From NCBI GenBank assembly GCA_963845425.1, contig CAWJSC010000003.1, forward strand, positions 62,001 through 126,000: a DNA stretch of 64,000 nt. Reading direction: 5' to 3'. Below the pieces are notes generated by a model. That model saw nothing but the letters and a program-made list of their open reading frames with translations, searched no databases and was not told the origin of the DNA. A program made the translations under genes and the position numbers. Below, one piece after another: positions 1 to 7,173 of this stretch; within the stretch, counting starts at the first letter, position 1; every line of letters starts with the position of its first letter. The stretch comes from DATDAH01 sp963845425 (lineage in GTDB: Bacteria; Actinomycetota; Acidimicrobiia; Acidimicrobiales; DATDAH01).

Positions 1-239
1 ACCTCGTCGCCGGGCTGGAGTCCGAGCAGCTCGACGGCCAGGTAGAGGGCCGACGACCCCGAGTTGACCATGATCCCCCGGGCCTTGCCGAAGAGCTCGG
101 CCACGCCCTGCTCGAAGCCCCGGACGTGCTTGCCGATGCGCAGCGCCGTCGGCCCGCCCCGCAGCACCGAGACGACCGCCTCGATCTCCTCCTCGTCGTG
201 CACCGACCCCGCGTACTCGATCCGCCGCACCTCACCCAT
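1..239 (-). CDS. DegT/DnrJ/EryC1/StrS-type PLP aminotransferase, N-terminal part only
   Basis: The gene starts with ATG at 239 and runs off the left edge, leaving about 80 codons. The visible part has the first conserved block of DegT-type aminotransferases: an EEEIEAVVSVLRGG-like helix, then the Gly-Ser-Ser-Ala turn (residues 61-64) that contacts the PLP phosphate, then LLGLQPGDEV. Family members transaminate nucleotide-sugar or related ketones with PLP; the PLP lysine lies outside the window. It starts 5 nt after the stop of the SDR gene, so it is very probably the last visible gene of the leftward amidohydrolase-SDR operon. The substrate cannot be inferred. Confidence 0.75.
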   Translation of the reverse strand, partial: MGEVRRIEYAGSVHDEEEIEAVVSVLRGGPTALRIGKHVRGFEQGVAELFGKARGIMVNSGSSALYLAVELLGLQPGDE

Positions 240-244
240 GGGGC

Positions 245-1087
245 TCACCGGGCGAGGAGATCGAGGCTGATGTGGGTGCCGCCCGTGACCTCAGGAGCGC
301 AGTCGCAGAGCACCAGGGCGCCGGCGACCATGTCGGCCATCGACTCGAACTGCTCCTCGTCGAGCACCCCGTCGAGGTGGGCATCGGCCCCCTCGGAGTG
401 CACCGCGGCCCGGGGCTCGACGGTGTTGACCCGGACGCCGCTCCCCCACACCTCCTCGGCCAGGGCGTTGGTCATCCGGTTGAGGGCGGCCTTGCTCGCC
501 CCGTAGACGCCGAGGGTCGAGCCCATGGCGTTCTCGACGAACGGCGGGCCGGGACGGGGCCGGGCGCTGCCGGACGAGAGGTTCAGGATCCAGCCCTCAC
601 CCCGGGCCAGCATCCCGGGTAGGACGGCCTGGGCCAGGTCGAGCGGGGCGTGGACGTTGACCTCGAAGATCAGCCGCCGACGCTTCAGCGGGTAGTCGGC
701 CAGCGGCTGGTAGATGGCGGCCGCGGCGTTGTTGACGAGCACGTCGATCGGCCCGCCGAGGCCCGCTGCAGCCTCGGGGACGATGCGGGCCCGGTCGTCG
801 GCGTCGGTCAGGTCGGCCACCACCGTGACGGCGTTGCGCCCGTGGGCGGCAATGGCCAGAGCCGTCTCCTTCAGCGACCCGGGCAGGGTCGGGTGGGCAT
901 CGGCCGTCCTCGCCGTGATGGCCACGTCGGCCCCCTGCCGGGCGACCTCCACGGCCAGCGCCGCGCCGATCCCTCGCGACGCGCCCGTCACCAGGACCCG
1001 CCGCCCCGCGAACCTCCCGTGCTGGGCACTGCTGTCCGCGGTGGGACGCGGAAGGCGATGCCCAGAACGGTCGTCGGTGGGGGTCAT
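245..1087 (-). CDS. SDR family NAD(P)-dependent oxidoreductase
   Basis: A 280-residue classical short-chain dehydrogenase. The cofactor motif TGASRGIG is at about residues 34-41, an NNAAA motif follows, and the catalytic YGASK is near residue 194. It probably oxidises or reduces an alcohol/ketone intermediate in the cytoplasm. I chose the ATG at 1087 because it forms an ATGA overlap with the stop of the upstream amidohydrolase, typical of translational coupling. A longer open frame to 1543 exists but runs inside the neighbour. The N-terminus carries about 28 residues before the Rossmann strand, longer than usual. Its substrate is unknown. Confidence 0.85.
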   Translation of the reverse strand: MTPTDDRSGHRLPRPTADSSAQHGRFAGRRVLVTGASRGIGAALAVEVARQGADVAITARTADAHPTLPGSLKETALAIAAHGRNAVTVVADLTDADDRARIVPEAAAGLGGPIDVLVNNAAAAIYQPLADYPLKRRRLIFEVNVHAPLDLAQAVLPGMLARGEGWILNLSSGSARPRPGPPFVENAMGSTLGVYGASKAALNRMTNALAEEVWGSGVRVNTVEPRAAVHSEGADAHLDGVLDEEQFESMADMVAGALVLCDCAPEVTGGTHISLDLLAR

Positions 1088-2286
1088 GGGCGGTGGAAGC
1101 CGGGGCTGGTGGCATCGGCGGGAATGGCCACCAGCGGTTCGGCGATGTCGGCGTGGGTGGGGCCGAACCGGGCGGCCAGCGGCGCCAGCGCCTCCAGATC
1201 GAAGGCGTAGACGTCGGCGGCGTTGCCGGCGAGGACCTGCTGCAGCTCGGCCGGGTCGGTGCCGGCGAAGGAGCGCCGCAGCAGCTCCCGGGTGTAGGGC
1301 CACGACGCCTCGTAGTGCGGGTAGTCGCTGCCCCAGAGGTAATGGCTCACCCCGATGTCGTGGCGGGCCTCGGCGTCCACCGGGCTCGGGAAGCTGGACC
1401 CCACGTAGACGTTGCGGTGGAAGTACTCGCTGGGCGCCATGGGTAGGACGTCTTCGGAGCGGTACTTGAGCTCGCCGATGCGCCCGGTCGTGGCCGCCTG
1501 CTCGTGGAAGGTGTCGAGCTGCGTCAGCGTCGGGGCGATCCAACTCGCCCCCTGCTCGGTCAGCACCAGCTTGAGCTTCGGGAAGCGCTCGAACACCCCG
1601 CCCACGAGCAGGTGGCTCAGCGTGCGGCGGGACCAGAAGGCGGCCTCCGCGATCCAGACCATGCCGGCGGCGGCGTGACGGCCGTAGTCGGGCGCACCCC
1701 CGCCGGAGTGGTGGTTGAGCACCACCCCGAGGTCCTCACAGGCCGCCCACAGCGGGTCGTACGCCGTCGAGTACACGGGTTCGATGTGCGGCGTGTCGGG
1801 CGGGACCGCCGGGAGCAGGACCCCACCGCGGAGGCCGTTGGCCGCGGCGAACTCGACATCCGCGATCGCCTCGTCCACGTCGTTCAGGAAGATCTGGGCG
1901 ATGCCCGCCCGCCGCTCGGGCCGCCGGCTGCAGAACTCGACCAGCCAGCGGTTGTGGGCCCGGACACCGGCGAGGCGCCGCGGCAGCTCCTCCGGGGTCG
2001 GTGGGCGGGCCACCACGGCGCCGGTCGGGAAGAACGGGGGCACCGTGTTCGGGAACACCACCTCGGCCACGACCCCGTCGGCCTCCTGCTCGGTGATCCG
2101 GCGCTCGTCGTCCCAGTTCCGGGTCCGCCCGTCGCCCTGCAGGTCCCGGAAGGGGTTGCGGTACTCGCCTCGCCAGGCGTCGAACTCGTCCCGCCAGGCC
2201 GGGTCGAGGTGCTCGCGATAGGTCTCGTGGTTGGCCCCGGCGTGACAGTCCGCCGAGATGATCGTGTACCGGGCGGTGTCAGCCAT
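1084..2286 (-). CDS. Amidohydrolase family protein (ACMSD-like), copy 1
   Basis: About 400 residues in the amidohydrolase-2 / ACMSD-like TIM-barrel family, whose metal-dependent members hydrolyse or decarboxylate cyclic or aromatic acids. The N-terminus has the strand-1 block ISADCHAG, with a histidine at the usual metal position. Later blocks include VVLNHHSGGG and a C-terminal YLWGSDYPHYEASWP, the conserved Asp region of the fold. The start at 2286 overlaps the upstream amidohydrolase by 8 bp; an alternative start at 2301 adds five residues. It is translationally coupled to the SDR (ATGA). Together with 2279-3145 it forms a tandem pair of divergent paralogues. Confidence 0.8.
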   Translation of the reverse strand: MADTARYTIISADCHAGANHETYREHLDPAWRDEFDAWRGEYRNPFRDLQGDGRTRNWDDERRITEQEADGVVAEVVFPNTVPPFFPTGAVVARPPTPEELPRRLAGVRAHNRWLVEFCSRRPERRAGIAQIFLNDVDEAIADVEFAAANGLRGGVLLPAVPPDTPHIEPVYSTAYDPLWAACEDLGVVLNHHSGGGAPDYGRHAAAGMVWIAEAAFWSRRTLSHLLVGGVFERFPKLKLVLTEQGASWIAPTLTQLDTFHEQAATTGRIGELKYRSEDVLPMAPSEYFHRNVYVGSSFPSPVDAEARHDIGVSHYLWGSDYPHYEASWPYTRELLRRSFAGTDPAELQQVLAGNAADVYAFDLEALAPLAARFGPTHADIAEPLVAIPADATSPGFHRP

Positions 2287-3145
2287 CGAGCTTGAAGACA
2301 CGCAGGGCGTTCTCCCGCAGGAACGGGGCCCACACGTGGTCCCGGAACGGCACGTCGGGCATCTCGGCGAAGATGCGCTCGAGGCTCAGGCCCATCGGGT
2401 AGTAGCCGGCGTACAGGATCTTGTCGGCGCCCCGGGTGTTGGCGTAGTCGATGATCGCCTGTGGGTAGTACTTCGGGGCGAAGGCGCTGGTCATGTAGTG
2501 CAGGCCGGGCCACTTGAGCATGAGCTTCACGGCCAGGCCCTCCCAGGGCTCGGCCCCGTGGCGCATAACGATGACCAGCTCGGGGAAGTCGTAACAGACC
2601 TGGTCGAAGTGCATGACGTCCTGCACGTGGCTCGGCAGCCGGGGCCCGGCGATGCCCGCGTTGACCACGATGGGCAGGCCGAGGTCGATGCAGGCCTGGT
2701 AGATCGGGTAGTAGAGCCGATCGCTCACCGGCACGGGCGGGTTGCAGCCCGACGGGAAGGTGGTCACGGCCTTGATGCCGTGCTCCTCGTGGGCGGTGCG
2801 GATCCGGCGCACGGACTTGGCGATGTCGTTGGGGTCGATCTCGATGCTGCCGACGAAGCGATCCGGGTGCTCGGCCACCGCCCGCTTGCTCACGTCGGAG
2901 CCCAGACCGACCATCCCCAGGGCCACGCCGCACTTGTCCATCTCGCCGAGGGTGATCCCGACGGCGTCGTCCTCGGGCTCCTTGTGGTTGGGGACCTCCT
3001 TGAACATGTACTCGGCGGGGAACTCCATCTCGGCCGAGGCCTCGTCCTTGAGGTTGGCCTTCATGAAGTCGTAGTGGCGCCGGGCGTCCTCGGCCGGGAA
3101 GCCGATCATGAGGTCGATGACCCCGATGTCGCTGGGCATCGTCAT
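2279..3145 (-). CDS. Amidohydrolase family protein (ACMSD-like), copy 2
   Basis: A 288-residue member of the same amidohydrolase-2 family as the next gene, but about 110 residues shorter. Recognisable blocks are GVIDLMIGFP at the N-terminus, ERFVGSIEIDPN-like (here DRFVGSIEIDPN), IKAVTTFPSG, LPIVVNAGIAGP and the C-terminal KILYAGYYPMGL. The usual N-terminal metal histidine block reads IDLMIGFP with no histidine, so metal binding, and therefore activity alone, is uncertain. One possibility is that the pair forms a hetero-oligomer with one catalytic subunit. A second in-frame ATG lies two codons downstream (3139). The gene follows the MarR gene by 37 bp. Confidence 0.75.
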   Translation of the reverse strand: MTMPSDIGVIDLMIGFPAEDARRHYDFMKANLKDEASAEMEFPAEYMFKEVPNHKEPEDDAVGITLGEMDKCGVALGMVGLGSDVSKRAVAEHPDRFVGSIEIDPNDIAKSVRRIRTAHEEHGIKAVTTFPSGCNPPVPVSDRLYYPIYQACIDLGLPIVVNAGIAGPRLPSHVQDVMHFDQVCYDFPELVIVMRHGAEPWEGLAVKLMLKWPGLHYMTSAFAPKYYPQAIIDYANTRGADKILYAGYYPMGLSLERIFAEMPDVPFRDHVWAPFLRENALRVFKLDG

Positions 3146-3182
3146 CGGGTTCTGGCTCCGCTTCGCTTCGCGTCACGTGGCA

Positions 3183-3662
3183 TCAGGCTGATCTCCTGTG
3201 GGTGTCGGTCGGTCGGTACTGGACCGACCGGAGGTCCTCGACGAAGCGGTCGAGGAGGTGGGCGAAGGTGGCTCGGTCGGCGTGGGACCAGCCGGCGAGC
3301 ACGTCGGCCATGTGGCGGTCCTGGACCTCGGCGATGCGTCGGCGGACCCGACGACCGGCCGGCGTGGCCCGCAGGACCCGGATGCGGGCGTCCCCCTCCC
3401 GGCCCTCGCGCTCGACGAGGCCGTCGGCCGCCAGCGCCTTCACCTGACGGCTGACCGCACCGGGGTCCATGTCCGCAGCCGCCGACAGGTCGCCGAGGAC
3501 GACGGGGCCGTCCTCCACGATGCGGGCCAGGAGGCTCGCTCCGGGCTGGGTGATCTCGACGCCCGCGGCCGAGACCTGCCGGGCGTGGACCTTGCGGCTC
3601 GCCCCGAGCCGGAACAGCCGGCCCAGCGGCGCCCGGATCGCGTCGAACCCCGGGTCCCCCAT
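3183..3662 (-). CDS. MarR-family transcriptional regulator
   Basis: A 159-residue winged-helix regulator: an N-terminal dimerisation helix, then DLSAAADMDPGAVSRQVKAL (recognition helix), then the wing EREGREGDARIRVL followed by TPAGRRV, all hallmarks of MarR. Such proteins repress their own and a divergent promoter until a small aromatic or lipophilic ligand binds. It heads the leftward amidohydrolase operon and faces the aldehyde dehydrogenase at 3760. A palindrome between them (3687-3699) is the obvious operator. With a -35-like TTGACT at 3699-3694 and a 17-bp spacer, transcription would begin almost at the ATG (3662), suggesting a leaderless mRNA. Confidence 0.88.
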   Translation of the reverse strand: MGDPGFDAIRAPLGRLFRLGASRKVHARQVSAAGVEITQPGASLLARIVEDGPVVLGDLSAAADMDPGAVSRQVKALAADGLVEREGREGDARIRVLRATPAGRRVRRRIAEVQDRHMADVLAGWSHADRATFAHLLDRFVEDLRSVQYRPTDTHRRSA

Positions 3663-3686
3663 CGGGCGACACCGTAGGTCAGTTAT

Positions 3687-3699
3687 TTGACTCAGTCAA
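3687..3699. promoter_or_regulatory. Probable MarR operator in the divergent promoter
   Basis: TTGACTCAGTCAA is an inverted repeat with 6-bp arms around one central base, lying in the only gap between the MarR gene and the aldehyde dehydrogenase. TTGACT is also a good -35 for the leftward MarR promoter, so bound repressor would block it. Role inferred from position and symmetry. Confidence 0.65.
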
Positions 3700-3759
3700 C
3701 TATTCTACGGCCACCGGCCCGTGAACCGGGGTTCACCCGGCTGAGTACGCTCGTCCGCC

Positions 3760-5226
3760 ATGGTGGACTTCTGGCACGAGGAACGGCTCTTCATCGACGG
3801 CGAGCTCGTCGACGCCGAGGGTGGCGCGACCTACGAGAACGTCAACCCGGCGAACGAGGAGGTGCTCGGGGTCGCCGCCGACGCGTCGGTGGGCGACATC
3901 GACCGGGCCATCGCCGCCGCCCGCCGGGCCTTCGACGAGACCGACTGGTCCACGAACGTCGACCTGCGGGCCCGTTGCCTGCGCCAGCTGCACACCGCCC
4001 TGCGGGACAACCTGGAGGAGATCCGGGCCACGACCGTGGCCGAGGTGGGCACCCCGGTCGCCCTGACCCACGGTCCCCAGCTGGACGCCCCGGTCGAGTT
4101 CCTGCCCTACTACGCCGACCTGGCCGAGACCTACGAGTGGACTCGCGACCTCGGCAACGCCGAGCCCATGGGCATGCCCGCCCACCGGTGGATCGAGAAG
4201 GAAGCGGTCGGCGTGGTCGGGGCCATCACCGCCTGGAACTTCCCCCACCAGCTCAACATCGCCAAGATCGCTCCGGCTTTCGCCGCCGGCAACACCGTGG
4301 TGCTCAAGGGAGCCCCGGCGACGCCCTGGGCGGCTCTCGCGCTCGGGAAGCTGGCGGCCGAGAACACCGACATCCCTCCGGGCGTCCTCAACATCATCAC
4401 CTCGGGCCGCAACGACATCGGTGAGGCCATCACCACCGACCCCCGGGTCGACCTCATCACCTTCACCGGCTCGACCGCGGTCGGCAAGCGGATCATGGCG
4501 GCGGCCTCCGACACCGTGAAGAAGGTGTTCCTCGAGCTCGGGGGCAAGTCGGCCATCGTCGCCCTCGAGGACTGCGACATGAGCGCGGCGGCCGGAGCCG
4601 CCGCCTTCGGCGTCTGCACCCACGCCGGCCAGGGCTGCGCCATCCCGACCCGGCTGCTCCTGCCCCGCTCCCGCTACGACGAAGGGGTCGAGATCGCCAA
4701 GATGGTGCTGGAGACGATGCCCTACGGCGACCCGACCGACCCCGGCAACTTCATGGGGCCATTGGTCACCGATGTCCAGCGGGAGCGGGTCGAGGGCCTG
4801 ATCCGCACGGCCCTGGACGAAGGGGCCACGCTGGTCACCGGGGGCAAGCGCCCCGAGCACCTCGCCAAGGGATGGTTCATCGAGCCGACCCTCCTCGTGG
4901 ACGTCAAGCCCGACGACACCATCGCCCAGCAGGAGGTGTTCGGTCCCGTGCTGGCCGTCATCGCCTTCGACGACGACGACGACGCCGTCGAGATCGCCAA
5001 CAACTCGCTCTACGGCCTCTCCGGGTCGGTCAACGCCGGCGACATCGAGCGGGCCAAGGCCGTCGGCCGGCGCATCCGGGCCGGCACCATGTCGATCAAC
5101 GGCGGCATCTACTACAGCGCCGATGTCCCCTTCGGCGGCTACCGCCAGTCCGGCCTCGGCCGGGAGATGGGCATCGAGGGCTTCGAGGAGTACCTCGAGA
5201 CGAAGGCGTTCGCCGAACCGGCGTGA
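3760..5226 (+). CDS. Aldehyde dehydrogenase, NAD(P)-dependent, copy 1
   Basis: A complete 488-residue ALDH-superfamily enzyme oxidising an aldehyde to the acid. Catalytic residues are visible: general base Glu259 in LELGGKS and nucleophile Cys293 in GQGC, 34 residues apart as expected. The Asn of TAWNFP and the cofactor block FTGSTAVGK are intact. The acidic run FDDDDDAVEIANNSLYGLSG is the usual conserved region, with extra Asp. It is divergent from the MarR gene across the TTGACTCAGTCAA site and so is probably under MarR control. Its likely partners are the amidohydrolase/SDR enzymes on the other side of the operator. The aldehyde is unknown. Confidence 0.9.
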   Translation: MVDFWHEERLFIDGELVDAEGGATYENVNPANEEVLGVAADASVGDIDRAIAAARRAFDETDWSTNVDLRARCLRQLHTALRDNLEEIRATTVAEVGTPVALTHGPQLDAPVEFLPYYADLAETYEWTRDLGNAEPMGMPAHRWIEKEAVGVVGAITAWNFPHQLNIAKIAPAFAAGNTVVLKGAPATPWAALALGKLAAENTDIPPGVLNIITSGRNDIGEAITTDPRVDLITFTGSTAVGKRIMAAASDTVKKVFLELGGKSAIVALEDCDMSAAAGAAAFGVCTHAGQGCAIPTRLLLPRSRYDEGVEIAKMVLETMPYGDPTDPGNFMGPLVTDVQRERVEGLIRTALDEGATLVTGGKRPEHLAKGWFIEPTLLVDVKPDDTIAQQEVFGPVLAVIAFDDDDDAVEIANNSLYGLSGSVNAGDIERAKAVGRRIRAGTMSINGGIYYSADVPFGGYRQSGLGREMGIEGFEEYLETKAFAEPA

Positions 5227-5253
5227 CGGCGTTCGCCCCGTCGGGCTCATGCA

Positions 5254-5298
5254 CATTGCGTCGGTTGAGGTAGCAGGACAGCCCTAACTCACGCAATG
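5254..5298. repeat. Imperfect palindrome, ATTGCGT type, copy a
   Basis: Perfect 8-bp ends CATTGCGT/ACGCAATG enclose a quasi-symmetric interior (GTT..GG against CC..AAC). A second copy lies 26 bp downstream (5324-5370), sharing AGGACAGCC and TAACTCAC. It sits between the 3' ends of convergent genes, so it could act as a terminator or be a small repeat element. Confidence 0.55.
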
Positions 5299-5323
5299 AC
5301 GATTGGGGGTCGGCTGCTGCCTG

Positions 5324-5370
5324 ACATTGCGTTGGTTGTGGTCGAAGGACAGCCTTAACTCACACAATTT
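5324..5370. repeat. Imperfect palindrome, ATTGCGT type, copy b
   Basis: Direct repeat of 5254-5298 with several substitutions. The ATTGCGT end now faces ACACAAT, so symmetry has decayed. Conserved internal blocks are AGGACAGCC and TTAACTCAC, and both copies are followed by GATTGGG. Two copies in tandem between convergent genes suggest duplication of a small palindromic element. Confidence 0.55.
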
Positions 5371-5392
5371 CGGATTGGGTGGCGACGGCGAC

Positions 5393-5460
5393 CGGCGGCC
5401 CGACCCCCCACGCCCCCATCCCTGCCTCGTTGTCGGTCCCCCAGCCGAGGGACCCGGTCA
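5393..5460 (-). repeat. Stop-anchored repeat R, copy a
   Basis: This segment recurs at 44356-44420. Shared blocks on the + strand are CGGCGGCCC, ACGCCCCCATCCCTGCCTCG, TGTCGGT and GAGGGA. Both copies end with the TCA that is the reverse-strand stop codon of a gene (here the acyl-CoA synthetase). An internal GGTCCC/GGGACC pair (5436-5454) can form a hairpin in the transcript. Confidence 0.6.
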
Positions 5461-7074
5461 GGCCTCGCCGGTGGCGACGGACTTGGCCCAGCGGTAGTCG
5501 GCCTTGCCGCTCGGGCTGCGGGTGACGGCGTCGACCAGGTGCAGCTCGCGGGGGACCTTGAAGCCGGCGATCTTGGTGCGGGCGTGCTCGGCCAGCTCCT
5601 CGAGGGTCGGCGTCTCACCGGGGCGGGGGGCCACGACGGCGGCGACCCGTTGGCCGAAGCGCTCGTCGGGGACGCCGACGACGATGGCGTCGAACACGGC
5701 CGGGTGGCTCTTGAGGGCAGCCTCGACCTCCTCGGGGAAGATCTTCTCCCCGCCCGAGTTGATGCTGACCGAGCCCCGGCCGAAGAGCGTGATGGTGCCG
5801 TTGGCCTCGACGGTGGCGAAGTCGCCGGGGATGACCCAGCGCTTCCCGTCGGCGTCGTGCACGAAGGTCCGAGCCGTCTTCTCCTCGTCCTTGTAGTAGC
5901 CGAGGGGGATGCGACCGGAGCGAGCCAGCATTCCCTTGACCCCCGAGCCAGGCTCGACCGGGCGGTGGTCCTCGTCGAGCACGGCGGTCGAATCGTTCAC
6001 GGCGAACTGCGGGTGGCCTTCTGCGGAGGAACCGACACCGCCGCCGTTGGCCCCGGTCTCCGACGCCCCGAAGGCGTCGGTGATGATCAGGTCAGGACGG
6101 ACCCGCGTGAACTGCTCCTTCACGCCCGCCGAGAGGATGGCGCCACCCGAGCCCAGGGCGAAGAAGCTGGACAGGTCGTACTTGTCCGGGTTGGCCTCCA
6201 GCTCGTCGGCCAGCGGGCGGGCCATGGCGTCACCCACGACCGTCATCGTCGTGACCTTCTCCCGTTCGACCATGTGCCAGATCCCGGCCGGGTCGAACTT
6301 CCGCGACGAGGCCAGGACCAGGGTGTTGCCCTGGTGGAAGCAGATGAAGGCGGCCCACTGGGCCGCACCGTGCATGAGGGGGGCCGCCGTGGCCATGGTC
6401 AGGGTCCCGGCCGTCTCCTTTACCCGGTCGGCCAGCGACTCGGGCGACTCGGGCGGCTCGGCCAGGCCCATGGCCGAGAGATCCATGGCCGCGAAGAAGA
6501 TGTCCTCCTGGCGCCACATCACGCCTTTGGGCATGCCCGTGGTACCGCCGGTGTAGAGGACGTAGAGGTCGTCACCGGAGCGCGGAGAGAAGTCCCGCTC
6601 GTCGGAGGCGGCGGCGAGGGCGGCCTCGTAGTCCTCGGTCTCCAGCCCGACCATGTCGGCGCCGGACTCGTCGGCCACACAGAGGAACGTGTGCACCCCG
6701 GGAACCTCGTGCACGACCGCGGCCAGCGTGGGCGTGAACTCCTGGTGGTGGATGACCGCGACCAAGTCGGCGTCGTCGAAGAGGTAGACGAGCTCTTCCT
6801 CGACGTACCGGTAGTTGACGTTGACCGGTACGGCCCGGATCTTCCAGGCGGCGAGCATGGCCTCGATGTACTCGGTGCCGTTGTAGAGGTAGAGGCCGAT
6901 GTGGTCACCGGCGCCGACGCCCCGTCCGGCCAGGGCATGGGCCAGGCGGGTGGCCCGCTCGTCGACCTCCGCGTAGGTCAGGCGGCGGTCCTCGGTGACG
7001 ATGGCGGTCTGGTCCGGCACCGTGTCGGCCACCACTTCGAACGTGTCGGCGAACGTGAACGGTCGGGTCCCCAT
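5458..7074 (-). CDS. Acyl-CoA synthetase, FadD19-like
   Basis: A 538-residue AMP-forming acyl-CoA ligase that activates a carboxylic acid as acyl-AMP then acyl-CoA. The P-loop YTGGTTGMPKG is at residues 174-184, and the C-terminal catalytic lysine is in SPSGK (about Lys524). The string GVMWRQEDIF right after the P-loop is characteristic of mycobacterial FadD17/FadD19-type synthetases, which activate steroid side-chain acids; here that is only family resemblance. The gene is divergent from the aldehyde dehydrogenase at 7174, and a 17-bp perfect operator sits midway. An aldehyde-to-acid-to-CoA sequence is a reasonable inference. A paralogue lies at 42542-44110. Confidence 0.88.
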   Translation of the reverse strand: MGTRPFTFADTFEVVADTVPDQTAIVTEDRRLTYAEVDERATRLAHALAGRGVGAGDHIGLYLYNGTEYIEAMLAAWKIRAVPVNVNYRYVEEELVYLFDDADLVAVIHHQEFTPTLAAVVHEVPGVHTFLCVADESGADMVGLETEDYEAALAAASDERDFSPRSGDDLYVLYTGGTTGMPKGVMWRQEDIFFAAMDLSAMGLAEPPESPESLADRVKETAGTLTMATAAPLMHGAAQWAAFICFHQGNTLVLASSRKFDPAGIWHMVEREKVTTMTVVGDAMARPLADELEANPDKYDLSSFFALGSGGAILSAGVKEQFTRVRPDLIITDAFGASETGANGGGVGSSAEGHPQFAVNDSTAVLDEDHRPVEPGSGVKGMLARSGRIPLGYYKDEEKTARTFVHDADGKRWVIPGDFATVEANGTITLFGRGSVSINSGGEKIFPEEVEAALKSHPAVFDAIVVGVPDERFGQRVAAVVAPRPGETPTLEELAEHARTKIAGFKVPRELHLVDAVTRSPSGKADYRWAKSVATGEA

Positions 7075-7113
7075 GGCGGGCGAGAGTACGCGGGCTTTCT
7101 CGGCCGCTCCGAA

Positions 7114-7130
7114 TCTGACAGGGTGTCAGA
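7114..7130. promoter_or_regulatory. Shared 17-bp operator (box 1)
   Basis: TCTGACA-GGG-TGTCAGA is a perfect 7-3-7 palindrome in the 99-bp divergent region between the acyl-CoA synthetase (start 7074) and aldehyde dehydrogenase (start 7174). Four near copies occur at 11338, 26205, 27674 and 29241. The size and symmetry suit a TetR-type repressor dimer; no TetR gene is in the window. Confidence 0.7.
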
Positions 7131-7173
7131 TGTCCGCAGACGGCCACGCGGCCGCTGACACAAGGGGGTATCG

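Noticed and set aside
4966..4985. GAC repeat (simple tandem repeat) in the first aldehyde dehydrogenase
   Set aside because: In-frame Asp codons within a conserved coding block; no evidence of a regulatory repeat.
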